Assembly: GCA_946406115.1 (NCBI GenBank)
Contig: OX291558.1
Coordinates: 21,878,205 to 21,942,204, forward strand
Length of the DNA: 64,000 nt
Direction: 5' to 3'
From: Apoda limacodes
Taxonomy: Eukaryota > Arthropoda > Insecta > Lepidoptera > Limacodidae
In this document: positions 36,240 to 49,446 of the stretch, one piece after another
Position numbering within the stretch: position 1 is the first letter of the stretch
Layout of the letters: each line of letters starts with the position of its first letter
The notes under the pieces: generated by a model
Told to the model about the DNA's origin: nothing
Database searches by the model: none
What the model saw: only the letters and a program-made list of their open reading frames with translations
Made by a program: the position numbers and the translations under genes

Positions 36240-39200
36240 CAATGACTTCGTTTGTAGAAAAACGTCTAAGCTGTCAAGAATATATTAAAAAAATACCTTC
36301 TAGTTACTACCCTTGTCTATAAAGGAGTCCCGTAGCGTGGCGCTACTGTCTTTAAGTTAACCAAGTTCAAGGTACCTTATCCTACTTAATATTAAAAATT
36401 TGTAAGTTAACATTGTTACTTCATCGCAACAACAACCCCTACGCTAACTGTAGTGAGGGTCGTACGGAGGAAAGCCTCCGCAGCAAAACCGCTCCGGTAA
36501 CCGTACCAGGGCTACCACAGCTTAGTGGAAACTTTACTGTGCAGCCACGCAGGCACTTTGTACTACCGTCGTAAATCGTAAACCCGTACACTAAGCGGCG
36601 ACTTTGTAGGTCGGCCTGACTATGTAAAAGCGATGGTCTTGGGTTGAGTCTGGGCCGCGAGGAGTAAACTCTATAAAAAACTAGGGTTCTCGGGTGTATG
36701 AGAATCTTCTATTACCACTCCATGGGGCTTCGGGTGGTTGGCGGGGCTTGCCATCGCAGCACTAATAGGGAGCTCCCGTCCGAGGAGAGGAGAGGAGGAA
36801 GAATGGAGTCATACTCCCTTTCATTCCTCAAAATCTAGGAGGAGGGGCAGTGGAGGTAAACACAGGATTTTATCGCGGGCCGACGCCGTTGGGGCCTCGG
36901 AAGAATGCAATAGCGTGTCTGTGGCTCCTGAACATGGCGACTGTTGGACACCGCTGGATGTCGCTGGATTGTAGCCGGTCGGCCACGTGATGCGAAAGTA
37001 TAAATGAAGCTTTTCCAGCGAAAAAAAGAAGGATCCCTACGCAGATAACCGAATTAATCGCGTTTTATTTAATTGTAACATATCGTCAAAAAATAACTCA
37101 ATGTATTTAGAGACTTTAAGTCTTAAAGTTCGGGACTGCTACCTTGGGGTGTCAAGTGGTCCAGAACTTTAAAAATGTCGAGATTTCCCAAACTCTAGCT
37201 GTGAAATACGGGTGGATGGACGGACGGACATGACGAAACTTGACGTGACTGACGTTGTCGAGGAAACGCTAAAATGAAAAAACTAACAAGCAATATCTTC
37301 TGGCAAAGTGAAGAACCATATTTGCTTAATTGACCTAACACTACTAATTATATAATAACACTTTAAGTTAAAAGCAATACGGAAGGAAAACTTTAATGAA
37401 TCTTTTGTCAACGTTGCGATTCGGTCGGGAAGTTTTGCAGCGACGTAAATTGCAGGACTGCTGTGCTGCAATGCATTGAAACTTTCCGGGTACAAGTTTT
37501 TCCTTTTATACTGTGGCGTTTTCCGATCAGATATAGGTTAGGTTGTAAGAGTAAATTGAAAGAAGTCATATTACATACCTACTTGCTTAGTGCTTGTTTG
37601 TCATAGATTCAAATTTCATGGCTATTAAATAAATGATTAGTAATATGTTTTTTAACACATTTGCTCACAAATGCATTTACGATAGCTTTCAGAATTATGC
37701 ACCATACAATGGCACGTGTGGTAAAATAGGTACTCTCACATAACCAACTGTTTTACCGCATGCTCCGTTGTATGGCACCGTGCGTGTACTTTACGTTTTT
37801 TTTTTAATTTCAATCCTACCTTCTTGGAAGCGCTTTCGATCTTTTTGACTCACTTTAAAAATAGAAAAAGAGACGAAAGATGTAGTTCTTTATGCCTCAT
37901 TCTTCCGTTCAACATAATACATGTAAAATAAAAATGTCAGTCAGTCAGTTATGCTTTCACGGAATTTCAATAATTGTTAAAATTTTCTAGTTAATTTCCA
38001 AAAGCAATGAACTATCTGTATAATTTCTTATTTGCTATTAAAAACAGTCGAATGATAAAGTTTATTTAATTATTTATAAATTATACTGTTTTATCGCTAA
38101 TGTTTTGTAATAACCAACTTACTATACTTTTCAACAGTAAAACGATTGGGCATTTTTAAATGTTTGTCGCAACAACTTATGTTTTATATCTCTGACCGCC
38201 CGTGTCCTCAGGGATAAATATCGTGATAGTATATTATTATGATTTAATAACAAAAAAATTGCTAAATACTGAAACAAGCAGCCTATACTTACTGAAGGGC
38301 TAGACCAAATAGGACATATATTTTTATAACCCGATTCTTAGTTCTTAATATAATGCTATAAAGAAAAATAACAAACTGAAATAATGCAAAAATGGTATTT
38401 TATCTCTGAATTTTATTGACATATTTCATAAGCCTATGATAATCATTATCTAATCATAAGTCAGTAGTAAAGTATTGGGTACTCTGGACCACCTCCGTTA
38501 CATCAGGCTCATTCTTTTCGCCTGCACTCCGGTGGTTTAACGTGCCCAATTTTATGTAATCGAGATCTTCTTTTTGATGTTTGGAATACATAACCTTAAG
38601 TGTGCCTTGAAGTGTCTTGTTCATCTATAAAAAGAAAAGAGGATTTTTTACTATTATGTACTTATGGTTAAATATAAAAAAAAATAATGAACTTCATAAT
38701 TCACAGCACATCTTGCTTCAAATTTGGGCATCGCGATTTTACTTTCGATATGAACTAAAAAGTTACTGGGTCTTACTACTATACTTGAACCTGTACAAAT
38801 TGCTGTTTTAAAGAAAGAATTTTGTAAATCGGACAAGTGTTTTTAAATTTTTGCACACGAAAGCACTGACAGACAGACAAAAATTAATTGCGTTTTACAT
38901 TCAAGCATCTGATGTGTTCATTGAGCTTCATTTTTTACGGTTTTTTAAAAAAGGAGGAGGATCAATTTGGTTGTATATTGTTTTCTTTAATATTTGTTAC
39001 TTCAGAACTCCGTCATTTATTAGGCGATTTGAAAAGTTTTTAAACATAGGGAAGGATTAATTGGTCCCATTTTAATATAGTAAGGATTGGTTCAAGAAAA
39101 TCAGAGTTTGGTGAGAAAATGTTTTTTTACTTTCTTTCTTAACATTCATCCGCTTGACTAATATATGGTTAAGAAGAAAAATTAAAGAAATTTCTAAGTT

Positions 39201-39490
39201 TCGTTAGCATTGACTTTAAGGACAAACTGAAAAATTAAATTTGTTAAAAAGGGTTACTAAAAATTATGAAACAAAAATTTGTTGCACTGTGTGCAAAGTT
39301 TATAAAAATGTCCATGTTAAATTAAAAATACATTGAATGGAATGTACACCTCTAAAGATTATGGAGAGAGCTATAATAGCAAGTAATAATCTTTGAATAC
39401 TTTTAATTACCATAATTATTAATAAATTTAGATATTTTACATTTTACAAAAATTCTAATAACAAATAAATAAATATAGGTCAAAATTCTG
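36240..39490. other. Stretch without recognised genes
   Basis: AT-rich except for a GC-richer block at about 36,440-36,990 that looks like a fragment of a dispersed repeat; its 78-codon + frame at 36,738-36,974 is arginine/serine-rich low-complexity and not recognisable. A GGACGGACGGACATGACG motif near 37,215 is of a kind common in interspersed-repeat tails. The remainder shows only short frames and poly-A/T runs. Confidence 0.5.
37699..37779. repeat. Short inverted-repeat element
   Basis: GCACCATACAATGG...GTGGTAAAA on the left is an imperfect inverted copy of TTTTACCGCATG...CCGTTGTATGGCACC on the right (arms of about 30 bp). Its reverse complement is clearly related to 63,555-63,612 (both contain GCCATACAA...GCGGTAAAACAG...GAGTACCT). 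It is probably a small non-autonomous dispersed element. Confidence 0.5.
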
Positions 39491-39499
39491 AATATGGCA

Positions 39500-41268
39500 A
39501 GGCTGCACCATCATCGAAACCAAATAACTTCGTCGCGGGTTTCTATTTGTGACGAGTGCCACAAATGCACATGCTGGTAGCTCGGACTATAGATACTGTT
39601 ATTCGAGCCCTTAGCCATCCCATCAGTGTGCTTAGTGACCGATCCCAACGGTGAGCAATGGCTTCTCCGAGGTGTTTGTAAATGAAGACATAAGTGGAGC
39701 AAACACTCCGTCAACTGAAGTTACGAGAGGGGTGAAAGTTGCATGTCGCATCTCACAGAAATTAAAATATTTGCTTTGTTTTTCTTTTTCAGCAGATCAA
39801 AGGACTGAAGCAACGGTATGTGAAATGTAAGAAGGAGCGTCGGTTTCAACAACACGTATATCAAATGACGCCTCCCTCTGAGTATTTCATATACCACGAC
39901 AGGCAAAGTCCCCTCGCAGTCTATTGTCTCCTTCATTTATGATTGGTTCTTTAACTTCATTTCCATGGGGGCATGTTGGCAAAGTTCACAAAAGAGGTAA
40001 CTTATTTCATTGTGACGCCTTGTGATTAGATCTCCAGTTTTGCAACATAGTGAAAGATCTACATTGAAGTCGTAATAACCGCAGCCATCACACAGTTTTG
40101 GCATTGAAACTGGTATTTGATGTTATCGTAATGCCAAAGCATCTTTGAATTTCATTGGAGATAAATCAAAATGGTTACAGAAAGCCAGTTAGATGATTTA
40201 GTTTTTTTTTTTGAAATAGATCTTTCTATAGCTCTTTTATTAATAAGTGAGAGTTTGGCAAGAATAGTTTCAAGAAGTTTGTCATCAAGGGTGCCTTTCT
40301 CCTTGTAGCTTATTTTACGTGCTTCCCTCAAGGATTTGTGATGTAGATTTAGGTCTAAATGTTATTTCTCTTTTAGAGCAGATAAAAGAATTACACAACA
40401 TTTTTTGGGATGTTTTGTAGTTTAAGCTAATCATGTTAAAAGAATCAGATATTGCTAAACCACCTTTGTTGATAGGTAAAAAAAATAAGTTTGCTTCAAT
40501 TAGTGTAACATCTCCTCCAAACAAGGTCGGCAAGAATTTTTTGTGTATTGTGTGTGTGTTAATGGTTCAAAATATTCATTGACATTATTGAAAACTCTAA
40601 ATAAGAATGTGAATCATTGCAGATTTGTGTTAACTTTTCTATCACCGAGATCCATTTTGTTATATTCTTTTTACTAAAATCTTCCTTTCCTTTACCAACA
40701 TAACCTCCTAAGAAGCGTGATCCAGTTACGATTGATAAGTTTTTTCACTTGAAAATATGGTAAGCTAATTGTATATCAATAGATACATCTCAGATACAAT
40801 AAGAAATGATTTCTTACCTTGGGGCAAATATCCATAGGCTGGTCCCTTATTACTGAATTTGTCCCACCATAGACGTAAGTTTTCTAGTTTACTTTGGGCT
40901 GATGAATCATCTGCATACCAACATTGATTAATATTTTGTTCATTTTTAAGTTGTTTAATGATAGGTAGTGTTGCAAGAGCATATAACGGCATGGCCAGAG
41001 GGTCTCCTTGGGTCACACCTTCTTTGCTATATAATCTCATGTCAGAATCACGCATCACGAGTTCTGCATTACCATTATATGTGTTATATAAAAAACGAGC
41101 ACAATGTGGCCAATGTATTCTTGCTTGCCAGAGGGCTAATTGTCTATTTACATTGTTAAAGGCATTATTTGCGTCAACGAGGAACATTCCCCAATTCGGG
41201 CTTGAAAAATATTTGGAGCGAAATGGACATTGCAAATTGTTTGTCGAGATTTCTGCTGGACATGACAA
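39500..41268 (-). pseudogene. Decayed reverse transcriptase relic
   Basis: The best piece (41,268-40,765) has RT blocks in order: WGMFLVDANNAFNNVNR with the first catalytic aspartate, KEGVTQGDPLAMPLYALATL, and CWYADDSSAQ with the paired catalytic aspartates. After breaks, 40,533-40,315 has FLPINKGGLAISD, the GGL-type block that follows the RT in this lineage. About 40,100-39,960 reads DLSLCCKTGDLITRRHNEI, resembling its C-terminal CKKGG...RHD block. The lineage is unlike the Jockey, CR1 and Gypsy RTs elsewhere in the window; I recognise the pattern from animal genomes but cannot name the family. Several frameshifts and stops make it inactive. Confidence 0.65.
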
Positions 41269-41940
41269 GTAATAATCTGCTTCCCGAAAAGTTCATGTAT
41301 TTATATGATCAAGAAATGTGAAAAACATCATTCTCGGAGAATGATTTCTGATTTATTTTGAAGAATGTACATATAGGACAACAATATTAAATTACGCATT
41401 AAATTGACCTAAATATTATTTTTTTCTTAATGAACGTATTCCTTAATATTTATATTTTTTTCAGTTGTAGATAAAATCTTGTATGAAACTGCAAGAAATT
41501 GGTATTTAAGTTTTCGCGCCACGCTTTTTGGTCACGAGAAAAATATTAAAATTACCTTCATTTCGTGATAATTGCATAAATAGATATTACATATAAAATC
41601 TCTATTTCTTTTCAGCGATTAATATAAATTGCTACAGTACAAGGGCTTTGTCAACTTTAATTAAATGCTGCCGTCAAAAGATAATGCTACTAAAAATTAT
41701 AATCACAAACTAATTGCTACAGAACTAAAGCTGTATAATATTCTGTATAAATTATAATTTCAAAGGTAGCCGTAATAAGATGGAATTTGGACCCAGGTGG
41801 GATGGATCTCGGTAAATTTATATAAACGGCATTGGCAAACGACATAATAATAAGTACCCATTTGATGCTCACGGATGCTCCTTGTATTATCTCCAATTAT
41901 AATTATAATATAATTTTAATACCACCAAGTAGCTATAAAA
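41269..41940. other. AT-rich stretch, nothing recognised
   Basis: No frame of note and no repeat structure seen apart from short A/T runs. Confidence 0.5.
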
Positions 41941-41943
41941 AGT

Positions 41944-42210
41944 CGGTGGTGGCCTAGTGGTTTCCGTGCCTGCCTTTCGTTTTGAGGGGCGCTGTAGGTT
42001 CGAACCTGGTATACCTATATATCAATTAGTCTTTTTGTAACTTTTCAGGTGAATCGTTTGTTTAAACCACTGGAATTTTGTTAAGGAAGCCTCCACTTGT
42101 CAAAAAAGTATGTAAATTCCTCAGTCCGCACTTTGCCCGTATGATGGACTATGGTCCACATTACCCTCGCCTAAGGTAAGACGTGGAACGTAAGACTCGA
42201 AGGTTGATAT
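41944..42210 (+). mobile_element. tRNA-derived SINE
   Basis: The head has an A box in GGTGGCCTAGTGG (41,947-41,960) and a B box in GGTTCGAACC (41,998-42,007), 40 bp apart, the internal pol III promoter layout of tRNA-derived SINEs. The body runs through CTTTGCCCGTATGATGGACT to CGCCTAAGGTAAGACGTGG. The 3' limit is approximate. It codes for nothing and would move with LINE-supplied RT. Confidence 0.7.
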
Positions 42211-44410
42211 GATTGGTCATTTAATTGTTGCTTAGCTTAACTAACATCTTGGTTATGTTTTATTTAATCATCAAAATTGAATTTTGCTTTAATATGAGAA
42301 TTAAAGTGAATTTGGATGTTTGTCCAGAAAGTAGTTACTAATAATACGGTTTCCAAAGTTCATTCACTGCTACTTCTTCATTTATCGTAATACTTAAGAA
42401 TCTCTATAGTAAATTTTATGAAATGGAGACAATAAGTTTCTTTCGTAGCGTTAATACTTAAAAATATAGGATTAAGCTAAATTTATACCCTAGGGAGGTA
42501 TAGTTTTATTAGGGACTGTAAGCTCAGATAGAATTGACGTAGATAAAACTAAAATTTCTTAACTACGTTATTAAAGCAAACTGATTGAATTCATCTTTTC
42601 TATTTAATAATCGCAAGTACCTGAGCATGTCGCGTCTTAAGCGTTGAATCTCGTCGCTGACGAGGATAGCGAAATTAAATTTATTTTATAAGCTTCTTAT
42701 ATGAGCGCCAGCAGGCAATTTGAAATGAAAGGACCCAAGGCAATAAGATATTTTTTTATTTATTGCCTTAAATTTTTCACTCTTGTTCCTTATTTTGTAA
42801 TCACTAATGACACATGACGTTTAAATCTATTAATTTAATATTTACTTATACCGTTTTGCTCGAGGAAATTCTGGTTGTTGTGGCAATTGTCGATCTGGAC
42901 GAAAAAAATAAATATCATATTTAACAATCCAGACAAATTGTTTATCCGTGTTTGAAAGAAGTATATATCCGTCCAATTTTAATTATATAAGTGCTTCTAT
43001 TTTTGTTAGGCAAAGGCATAGGGGTTTTCTCTTTAATTTTACCTATTATTTAGAAGGAGGTAAATTACGACATGGGTCATGTAGAAAGCCATCTTATCTT
43101 ATTTTTATTAATCCAATACACTGTATCAGAAGCAGTGTTACAGTAATGGGATTTTCTCGTGTAACTCCTCTTCCATTCCTGGATTTCCACCTGGCTAAAG
43201 TGGTTAGTGATAAAGAGGCTGGCCACATTAGTATGATGTAGTAGGCGTCCAGCCGCTAATTACTCAGCTGGTTTTGTGTAGCATTTCGTGATAAAATTGT
43301 AAACAATGATAACAGAATCACAAACACATAATCTTACTTATTAGACGGTTTTATAATTTATCGTCGCACTGAACGACACGATTTTATCGTGGACTTGCAC
43401 GTCCTTTATAATTCGCCTGTAAAATTAGTTTGTTTTTTGTTTTTTTGTACATAGTGGAGATATAATGTTCTCCAAGACTCAGTTTCTACTTTTACTATAT
43501 ATAATATAATAAAAAAGGGCACAAAAGGCAGATTACATAAAAGTTTTGCCAACCTCCTTTATTAAAACTCAACCTATCAAACATAAACAAGTTAGGCTCG
43601 CAAAAAAAACTTTTTAGTTTATTTGATTTGCAACATTTCCAATAATGGAATTGTAGAATAATGAGATATAGCAACTTTATTTTCATTGTAAGGTACTGAG
43701 AGATCTATCGAAATAAAAATGTAATTATTCAAAAATCTAATTTTAAGTGAATGAACTGTGGTTTCCTCACTATAGGTCATTAATTATTCTTATGCTATGA
43801 CACTACACCTTCAAGTTTGCTGCGGCGATTTCTAAAGGTAAAGCTGAATGTGGTCAACCGGTTAATTGTTGCCGCCGCTCATTTTCAATCGTCTGCATGA
43901 AATCCCTTACATTTCGAACCCCTTCTTTATGTTATAACAAAATCATATAATGTCATGTTGCTCGACGAGAAATTATGAAAGCATCCATACACTTGGCTTG
44001 TTAAATAGTGTTGCATAACTTCAAACTTAGGTAAATCCATTCTTCGTATTTTTAAGACATTGGTGAAAAACTGATTCTGAACGTACCTTAGAGTTTGAAA
44101 CCATAATAAAGTTGAATAAGCGAATAAGGATTATTCAGAAACACCACGATTTTAGTTTTTAAAGCTTAGCCTCAATCCACAAAAATTCCAACCAAAACTG
44201 GAGTACTAATACTCCGCATGATAGAATTAAGCTCGGATTAGAGTACCTACCTAGCTTTAATAAACTAATTTCGTGGAATGAATATTGTATCAGTACAAAC
44301 AGTTGTTCTTAACAGACTCTCACAAGTATCACGAATTCACAGACACTCTCTTAACTCCTATTGAAACCAATTACAATTGCAAAGTTGTACTGCCAAATAC
44401 GCATACGTAC
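42211..44410. other. Stretch without recognised genes
   Basis: AT-rich. The longest frame is 97 codons at 42,948-43,241 (+); it resembles nothing I recognise and has no intron or codon-bias support. No structured repeats noticed. Confidence 0.5.
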
Positions 44411-44662
44411 TGTTATTTATACCCTTAAATAGTATGTAGAAATGCCAATCCCTAACAAACACGAAACCTTTCCCTTAGTCATCAGTTTTAGAACCCAGAA
44501 CAAACCGACTAACGAAAAGCCAGTTTTACGTTACCCATCGTCGCGTACAGACATTTGCTCATCCTTAATTTCACACTGTATTTTATTGAATTATAATTAT
44601 ATTAGTTTTATTTGTGATTTAATTTCTTATTTAAAAACCCGTACTGGATCTTTGGTATAACA
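44411..44662 (+). repeat. 5' LTR of Gypsy element
   Basis: Begins TGTTATTTATACC and ends TTTGGTATAACA, with a TGTTAT/ATAACA inverted terminus. It matches the 3' LTR from about 51,162 (shared TAGTATGTAGAAATGCCAA and GTTACCCATCGTCGCGTACA). Confidence 0.75.
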
Positions 44663-44680
44663 TTGGTGGCAGCGTAAAGA
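44663..44680 (+). promoter_or_regulatory. tRNA primer-binding site of Gypsy element
   Basis: TTGGTGGCAGCGTAAAGAG follows the LTR directly. The TGG matches the CCA end of a tRNA; the primer tRNA cannot be fixed by eye. Confidence 0.6.
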
Positions 44681-45401
44681 GATCATTTTGGTCCCTGGAC
44701 TCCGAATTAAAATGACATTTCTTATTGTGCCAAACTTTGAAAGTGAAACTTTATCGCGTCGGCCCAGTCAAAGAACAACAACGGGCACTCATCTCTGCGT
44801 CCAAGGACGTCATTACGTCATATTCCAAATCCTCTACTGAATCAACCAAAGTCATTGTGACAAAATTTACCTCTGTCTCGAAATCAAGGTCACCATGCTG
44901 AAAGTTCTGCTGAAAAAAAAAGAAGACGAAAGAAAACGTTTTCAAATTCACTGCATACCACATCCAAATTCACCACCCTGACAAAACAAAAATCCTGTAA
45001 GATCTGCTCCTGAAACCATGGTAAACTTCATCGCCTTCACGTCACTGATCCTGTAAATCACCCAGATTTTACTTTCATAGATCTATTTTGTGTGTGCAAA
45101 ATCCAAAAGCGCTCCAAAAGTTAAAATAACAATATTAAAAAGTGAACAACTATTCGTTACAAACATATCACGAATTAACTTTTTATAAATCCTTTGTCTT
45201 TGTGTTCAACTTTCGTGTTCGAGTCACATCTTCCCACCGTATCATATTTCCGTTCCACGAACACGAGCACCTCTCCTCTTATCGAACGTGTTGTCTTACA
45301 AACGACGTGGCTGCCCATTACACCGAAGCGTCGAGCCACCGAAGATTTATTTTGTCTAGATTTAAATTGTTTTATTTAACTTGTTTAATTTAATTTAGAA
45401 A

Positions 45402-46360
45402 ATGGGTCCTAAATCCGATTCTAGTTCCGAACGAAAAGGTGATAAAGTAGATATGGATATACTTATTAAATTTGTTAAGCCATATGACGGATCACGTGAG
45501 AAATTGAACTCCTTTTTAAGTAATTGCAAACGTGCTGTTTTTTTAACGATCAGTAATCAGAGAACAGTCATTTTGTAATATATCATAAGTTAGCGGGAAG
45601 GTAACGCTGAAAGAGCAACTGAGCCGAGTTTTGAAAACACAGTTTGGCGAGAAGAAATACTATAGTCATTTATTAACCGATTTACAGCAATGCATGCAGT
45701 TACCTTCAGAAGCTGCAACCCAGTTTTGCTTTCGTGTGGAAAGCTGCTTGACCAAATTATTGACAGAGCTTATCATATCATACCAAAAAAGCGAACAGCT
45801 GGACGGCAAAATCTCAGATATGGAAGATCTTGCCCTACACACATTTCTTACGGGTCTCTCTTCTCGAATTTCTGATTTTGTGCGTATAAGGGTTTAACCC
45901 TACTACGTTAAATGATGCTATTAATTTAGCAATCTCAGAAGCAAAGATTAGAAATATAAGTATGACAAAACCTAGTATACCAAAGTTTATCTAAACACCT
46001 CGCTTTCCCCGTCCACGCCAAGACTTTGACTCATACAACTCTCAACTTCGCACCCAAAACACGCCAGAAATGTGTAGATTCTGCAAATATCCCGGACACT
46101 CAATAGATCGCAAAAGACAATATAATAACAGTAGATTTGCCTCAACACAACGTCCAGATGTTCACCTTCACGCGCTTCCATGTACATCCCAACCTCGTAA
46201 CGTAGGCCCACAGCCTAATCGCCCGACATTACTAAATCAGAGGCGCATTAACTTTATAAACCAAAACCCTGACAATGACAATCACCAACAATTACAAATA
46301 CTTGCCAATATCGAAAAACCCCAACAATTACATGATTTAAACGAGTAAGGCTTCCCGTTG
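45402..46360 (+). pseudogene. Gypsy gag remnant
   Basis: The ATG at 45,402 opens a frame (MGPKSDSSSERKGDK) that meets stops after about 55 codons. Further capsid-like coding continues in shifted frames (for example 45,631-45,897, with RVESCLTKLLTELI and LALHTFLTGLSS). A zinc knuckle follows at about 46,070 (CRFCKYPGHS), whose last cysteine is not preserved. Gag would form the particle; this copy cannot. Confidence 0.7.
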
Positions 46361-46794
46361 GGTATTGCAGGGGAAAGCTAGGCCATCCAATCGATACCAT
46401 CCCTCAGAACGCGAAGACAGAAAGCAATGCCCTATTAGAAATACCATCTTCTATATCCACTGTGTCCGCTGCACCTAATACGTCTGCTTAACCCACTGGA
46501 TCTATTAAATCTACAATGCCCACCACATTCACTGTATCTGATGTACTACGCCTATTATCTCTACTACATCCACAACATCCACCGTGTCGCAAAATAATCA
46601 ACCACAAACTTCAAACACTCCTTTTACTGAATCCAAACTTCAACGGTTGGGTGGCTGAGCCTTAAACAGCGATACTGTTGCATCCCATGCTAGAAAAAAA
46701 ATCCAGAAACTATCAAACCCATCCTAACTGAAGACAAAAACTGCAAGCGACCTGAAACAGAAAATATAGACATTAAAATCCTGTTACCTCATGT

Positions 46795-47098
46795 TCTATT
46801 CCACACGCCTGTATCTGAAATTGCTTTGACGCTCTTAGTTGACTCAGGTTCTGCCATAAGTCTGTTAAAGCAAAACTCTATTAAGACTCCGCTAAACATA
46901 ATAAAAGAACTTTTATATATAAAAGGCATCGACCCCACCCAAGAGTCAAGCCCTACAATTGGGCACTTTCAACTCAAACTGTTCTTAACCGACAAAATTC
47001 ATCGTAAATTTGTGTCACACACCTTTCATGTGATGCAAGAAATAAACCTTCTATACGTTGGAATAACAGGTAATGATTATGATTATACAAAGTTGTGA
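46795..47098 (+). pseudogene. Gypsy protease remnant
   Basis: LLVDSGSAISLLKQNSI near 46,830-46,880 carries the D-S-G active-site motif of retroviral-type aspartic proteases. The frame ends at 47,098 and further pol-linked sequence continues in other frames to RT. Confidence 0.75.
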
Positions 47099-47495
47099 TA
47101 TTGTTTATACACAGAAAACTCTGAAAATAGGAAGAACAGAACTGAAACTTCAATTTGCCGAACCGATTTATATTATCCCCCCTAGAACTGAAACTATAAT
47201 TGAATGTACCGCCTCGAAACCAAAATTAAAAGGATGCCTGGTACTAGATTAGCACTATTCTGAAAATGTGCTAATAGCTAATTGTTTAGTAAAAGTCAAA
47301 AAATAATAAAAGAAAAAATATATACCAAAGACACTATTACAGTTAGATCTAATCTTAATCTTACACTATTACCAGATAGTAATCAAACAAACATGCCCTA
47401 CTCCATTAATAATCTTTCTGAATAGCTTAATGTAACCAATTGCTTTAATCCCCCACAAGAAGGCCTACATCTACTCAGAACTTCCAATTTAAATA

Positions 47496-48428
47496 GTGAA
47501 GAAGCCAAAGCTCTTCATAAAGTTTGTTGTGACTTCTCCGATATTGTCCATTTACCCAATGACCAACTTACCCATACCAACGCTATCAAACACAACATAC
47601 AAACCACTTCTTCTAACTCTATTAACACTAAATCTTACCGCTTCCCTGAATTCCATGAATCTGAAGTCAATTTTTAAATTAATAAGATGCTAGACCAAGG
47701 AATTATCAAACACACTGAGTGTGTTCCCTGTTAATCTCCCTGGTCCTCTCCCATTTGGGTAGTCCCAAAGAAGTATGACGCTTCTGGACAACGCAAGTGG
47801 GGAGTAGTAGTAGATTATCGCAAGCTTCATGATGTTTCCGTAGGAGACACCTATCCAATCGCACGAACTGCAGAGATATTGTACCAATTAGGAAAAAGCA
47901 AATACTTTTCCATCCTCGACCTTGCATCTGGATTTCATCAAATAATAGTTAACAAAAAAAACGCACCTTCAACAGCTTGTAGTATCCCGCAAAGTCATTT
48001 CGAGATCACTAGAATGCTTTTTGGCATAAAAAATGCCCTTTCCACGTTCCAACGCTTTATGAACTCAGCACTCTCTGGCCTACAGGGCATCCGGTGCTTC
48101 ATTTACCTTGACGATATCGTCTTATATGCTCCTGACCTCGAATCCCATATCGATAAATTAACTTGAGTCTTCTAGAGACTCCGCGATTTTAACCTAAAAC
48201 TCCAACCAGATAAATGCAAGTTTCTTAGGAAAAAAGTAGCGTAGCTTATCATTACAGAAGAAGGTGAAAAACCTAATCCTGAAAAGATTAAAGCTGTGAC
48301 TGAATTCCCAACACCAAAGTGTCCAAAAGATATTTAGTCCTTCTGGGGTTAGTCTTTTACTACCGCAGATTTATTTCAGATTTTTCTAAAACCGCTAAAC
48401 CAGTGAAATCATTACTGAAAAATAATAT
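47496..48428 (+). pseudogene. Gypsy reverse transcriptase remnant
   Basis: SPWSSPIWVVPKKYDASG-type sequence (about 47,740) leads to YFSILDLASGFHQI (first catalytic aspartate), MLFGIKNALSTFQRFMN and CFIYLDDIVLYAPD (Y-L-D-D active site, about 48,110), then DKCKFL and a PNPEKIKAV block. Several in-frame stops occur. The coding sequence breaks at 48,428, where a LINE fragment is inserted. Confidence 0.8.
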
Positions 48429-49446
48429 TGTTTCCAAACACCTGTAACTGCTTTATTCTTTAATATGTCAAAAGCATTTGATTGCGTTTGCCAAACTAAG
48501 TTGTTACAAAAATGTGAAATATATGGAATACGAGGTCATGACTCTGACTGACTGGATAGAATCTTAACTTGAAAGACGTAAACAGCGTGTTGAGATTACT
48601 GCTTTAAAAAATTCAACAGAAATTTTAAAACATAGTTCAACGTTAAGAGTTGTAAAATACGGGGTGCCCCCAGGTAGCGTACTTGGACCACTTTAATTCT
48701 TGATATATTTCAATGATCTACCTAAAGCTACACAACACAAATGTTAAACTGTTTGCCGATGACATATCTCTGATATAAATAAGTATGAAAGTGACATAAA
48801 TATTACAATTTCTTATATATCTAATTGGATGACACAAAATAATTTAACTTTAAATATGGACAAAACAAAATATTTACATTTTTTTTAAAAAGAGAATAAA
48901 CAAATAAAATTAAATATAACTCATGAACTTAAAACTATTGAAGAAACAACATTTGCAAATTTCCTAGTAATAAATATTGATAATAATTTAAATTGGAAAG
49001 CTCATGTAAATAAGGCCACGCCTAAACTAAAAGGGTTTGCTTATACTTTGAGTAGATTTAAATTAACAGTAAATCAAAACACGGCTGAAATTGCATATCA
49101 TGGATACGTTGCTTCTGCATTGCGCTATGGCCTTTACAGGTGGTACCTTAACAGAACTACCAATAAACACTATCAATAAAATTTAAAATAAAATTACGGA
49201 ATTGGCTAATTAATTTTTTTTTAAATTTGACATCACGGAGTAAAATTATAACTAAATAAAGATTAAAATTATAGGTTTAAAATATATCGAAATTATACTA
49301 AATAATATTGAGTGCTATTCTAATAAATATGACATTTAAACTGTAAAACATTTTTTCTCATTTTTATTGTTGAAATTGATTTGGGAATAGGTTTTATTAT
49401 TTACTTATTGTGTGTTTGCATGTTTCAGTAAAACATGGATTGTAAC
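48429..49446 (+). mobile_element. LINE RT fragment inserted in Gypsy pol
   Basis: From 48,441 a different RT type reads TALFFNMSKAFDCV, then GVPPGSVLGP-like sequence near 48,662 and LFADDISL-type remnants near 48,750, as in CR1/Jockey LINEs. The word AAATAATAT occurs directly before (48,420-48,428) and at the end (49,447-49,455), a plausible 9-bp target duplication. Gypsy coding resumes after it. The fragment has many stops. Confidence 0.6.

Noticed and set aside
36738..36974. 78-codon Arg/Ser-rich frame as a host gene
   Set aside because: Low complexity within a GC-rich repeat-like block; no homology recognised.
42948..43241. 97-codon frame as a host gene
   Set aside because: Unrecognised, AT-rich, no splice or codon-bias support; could be chance.
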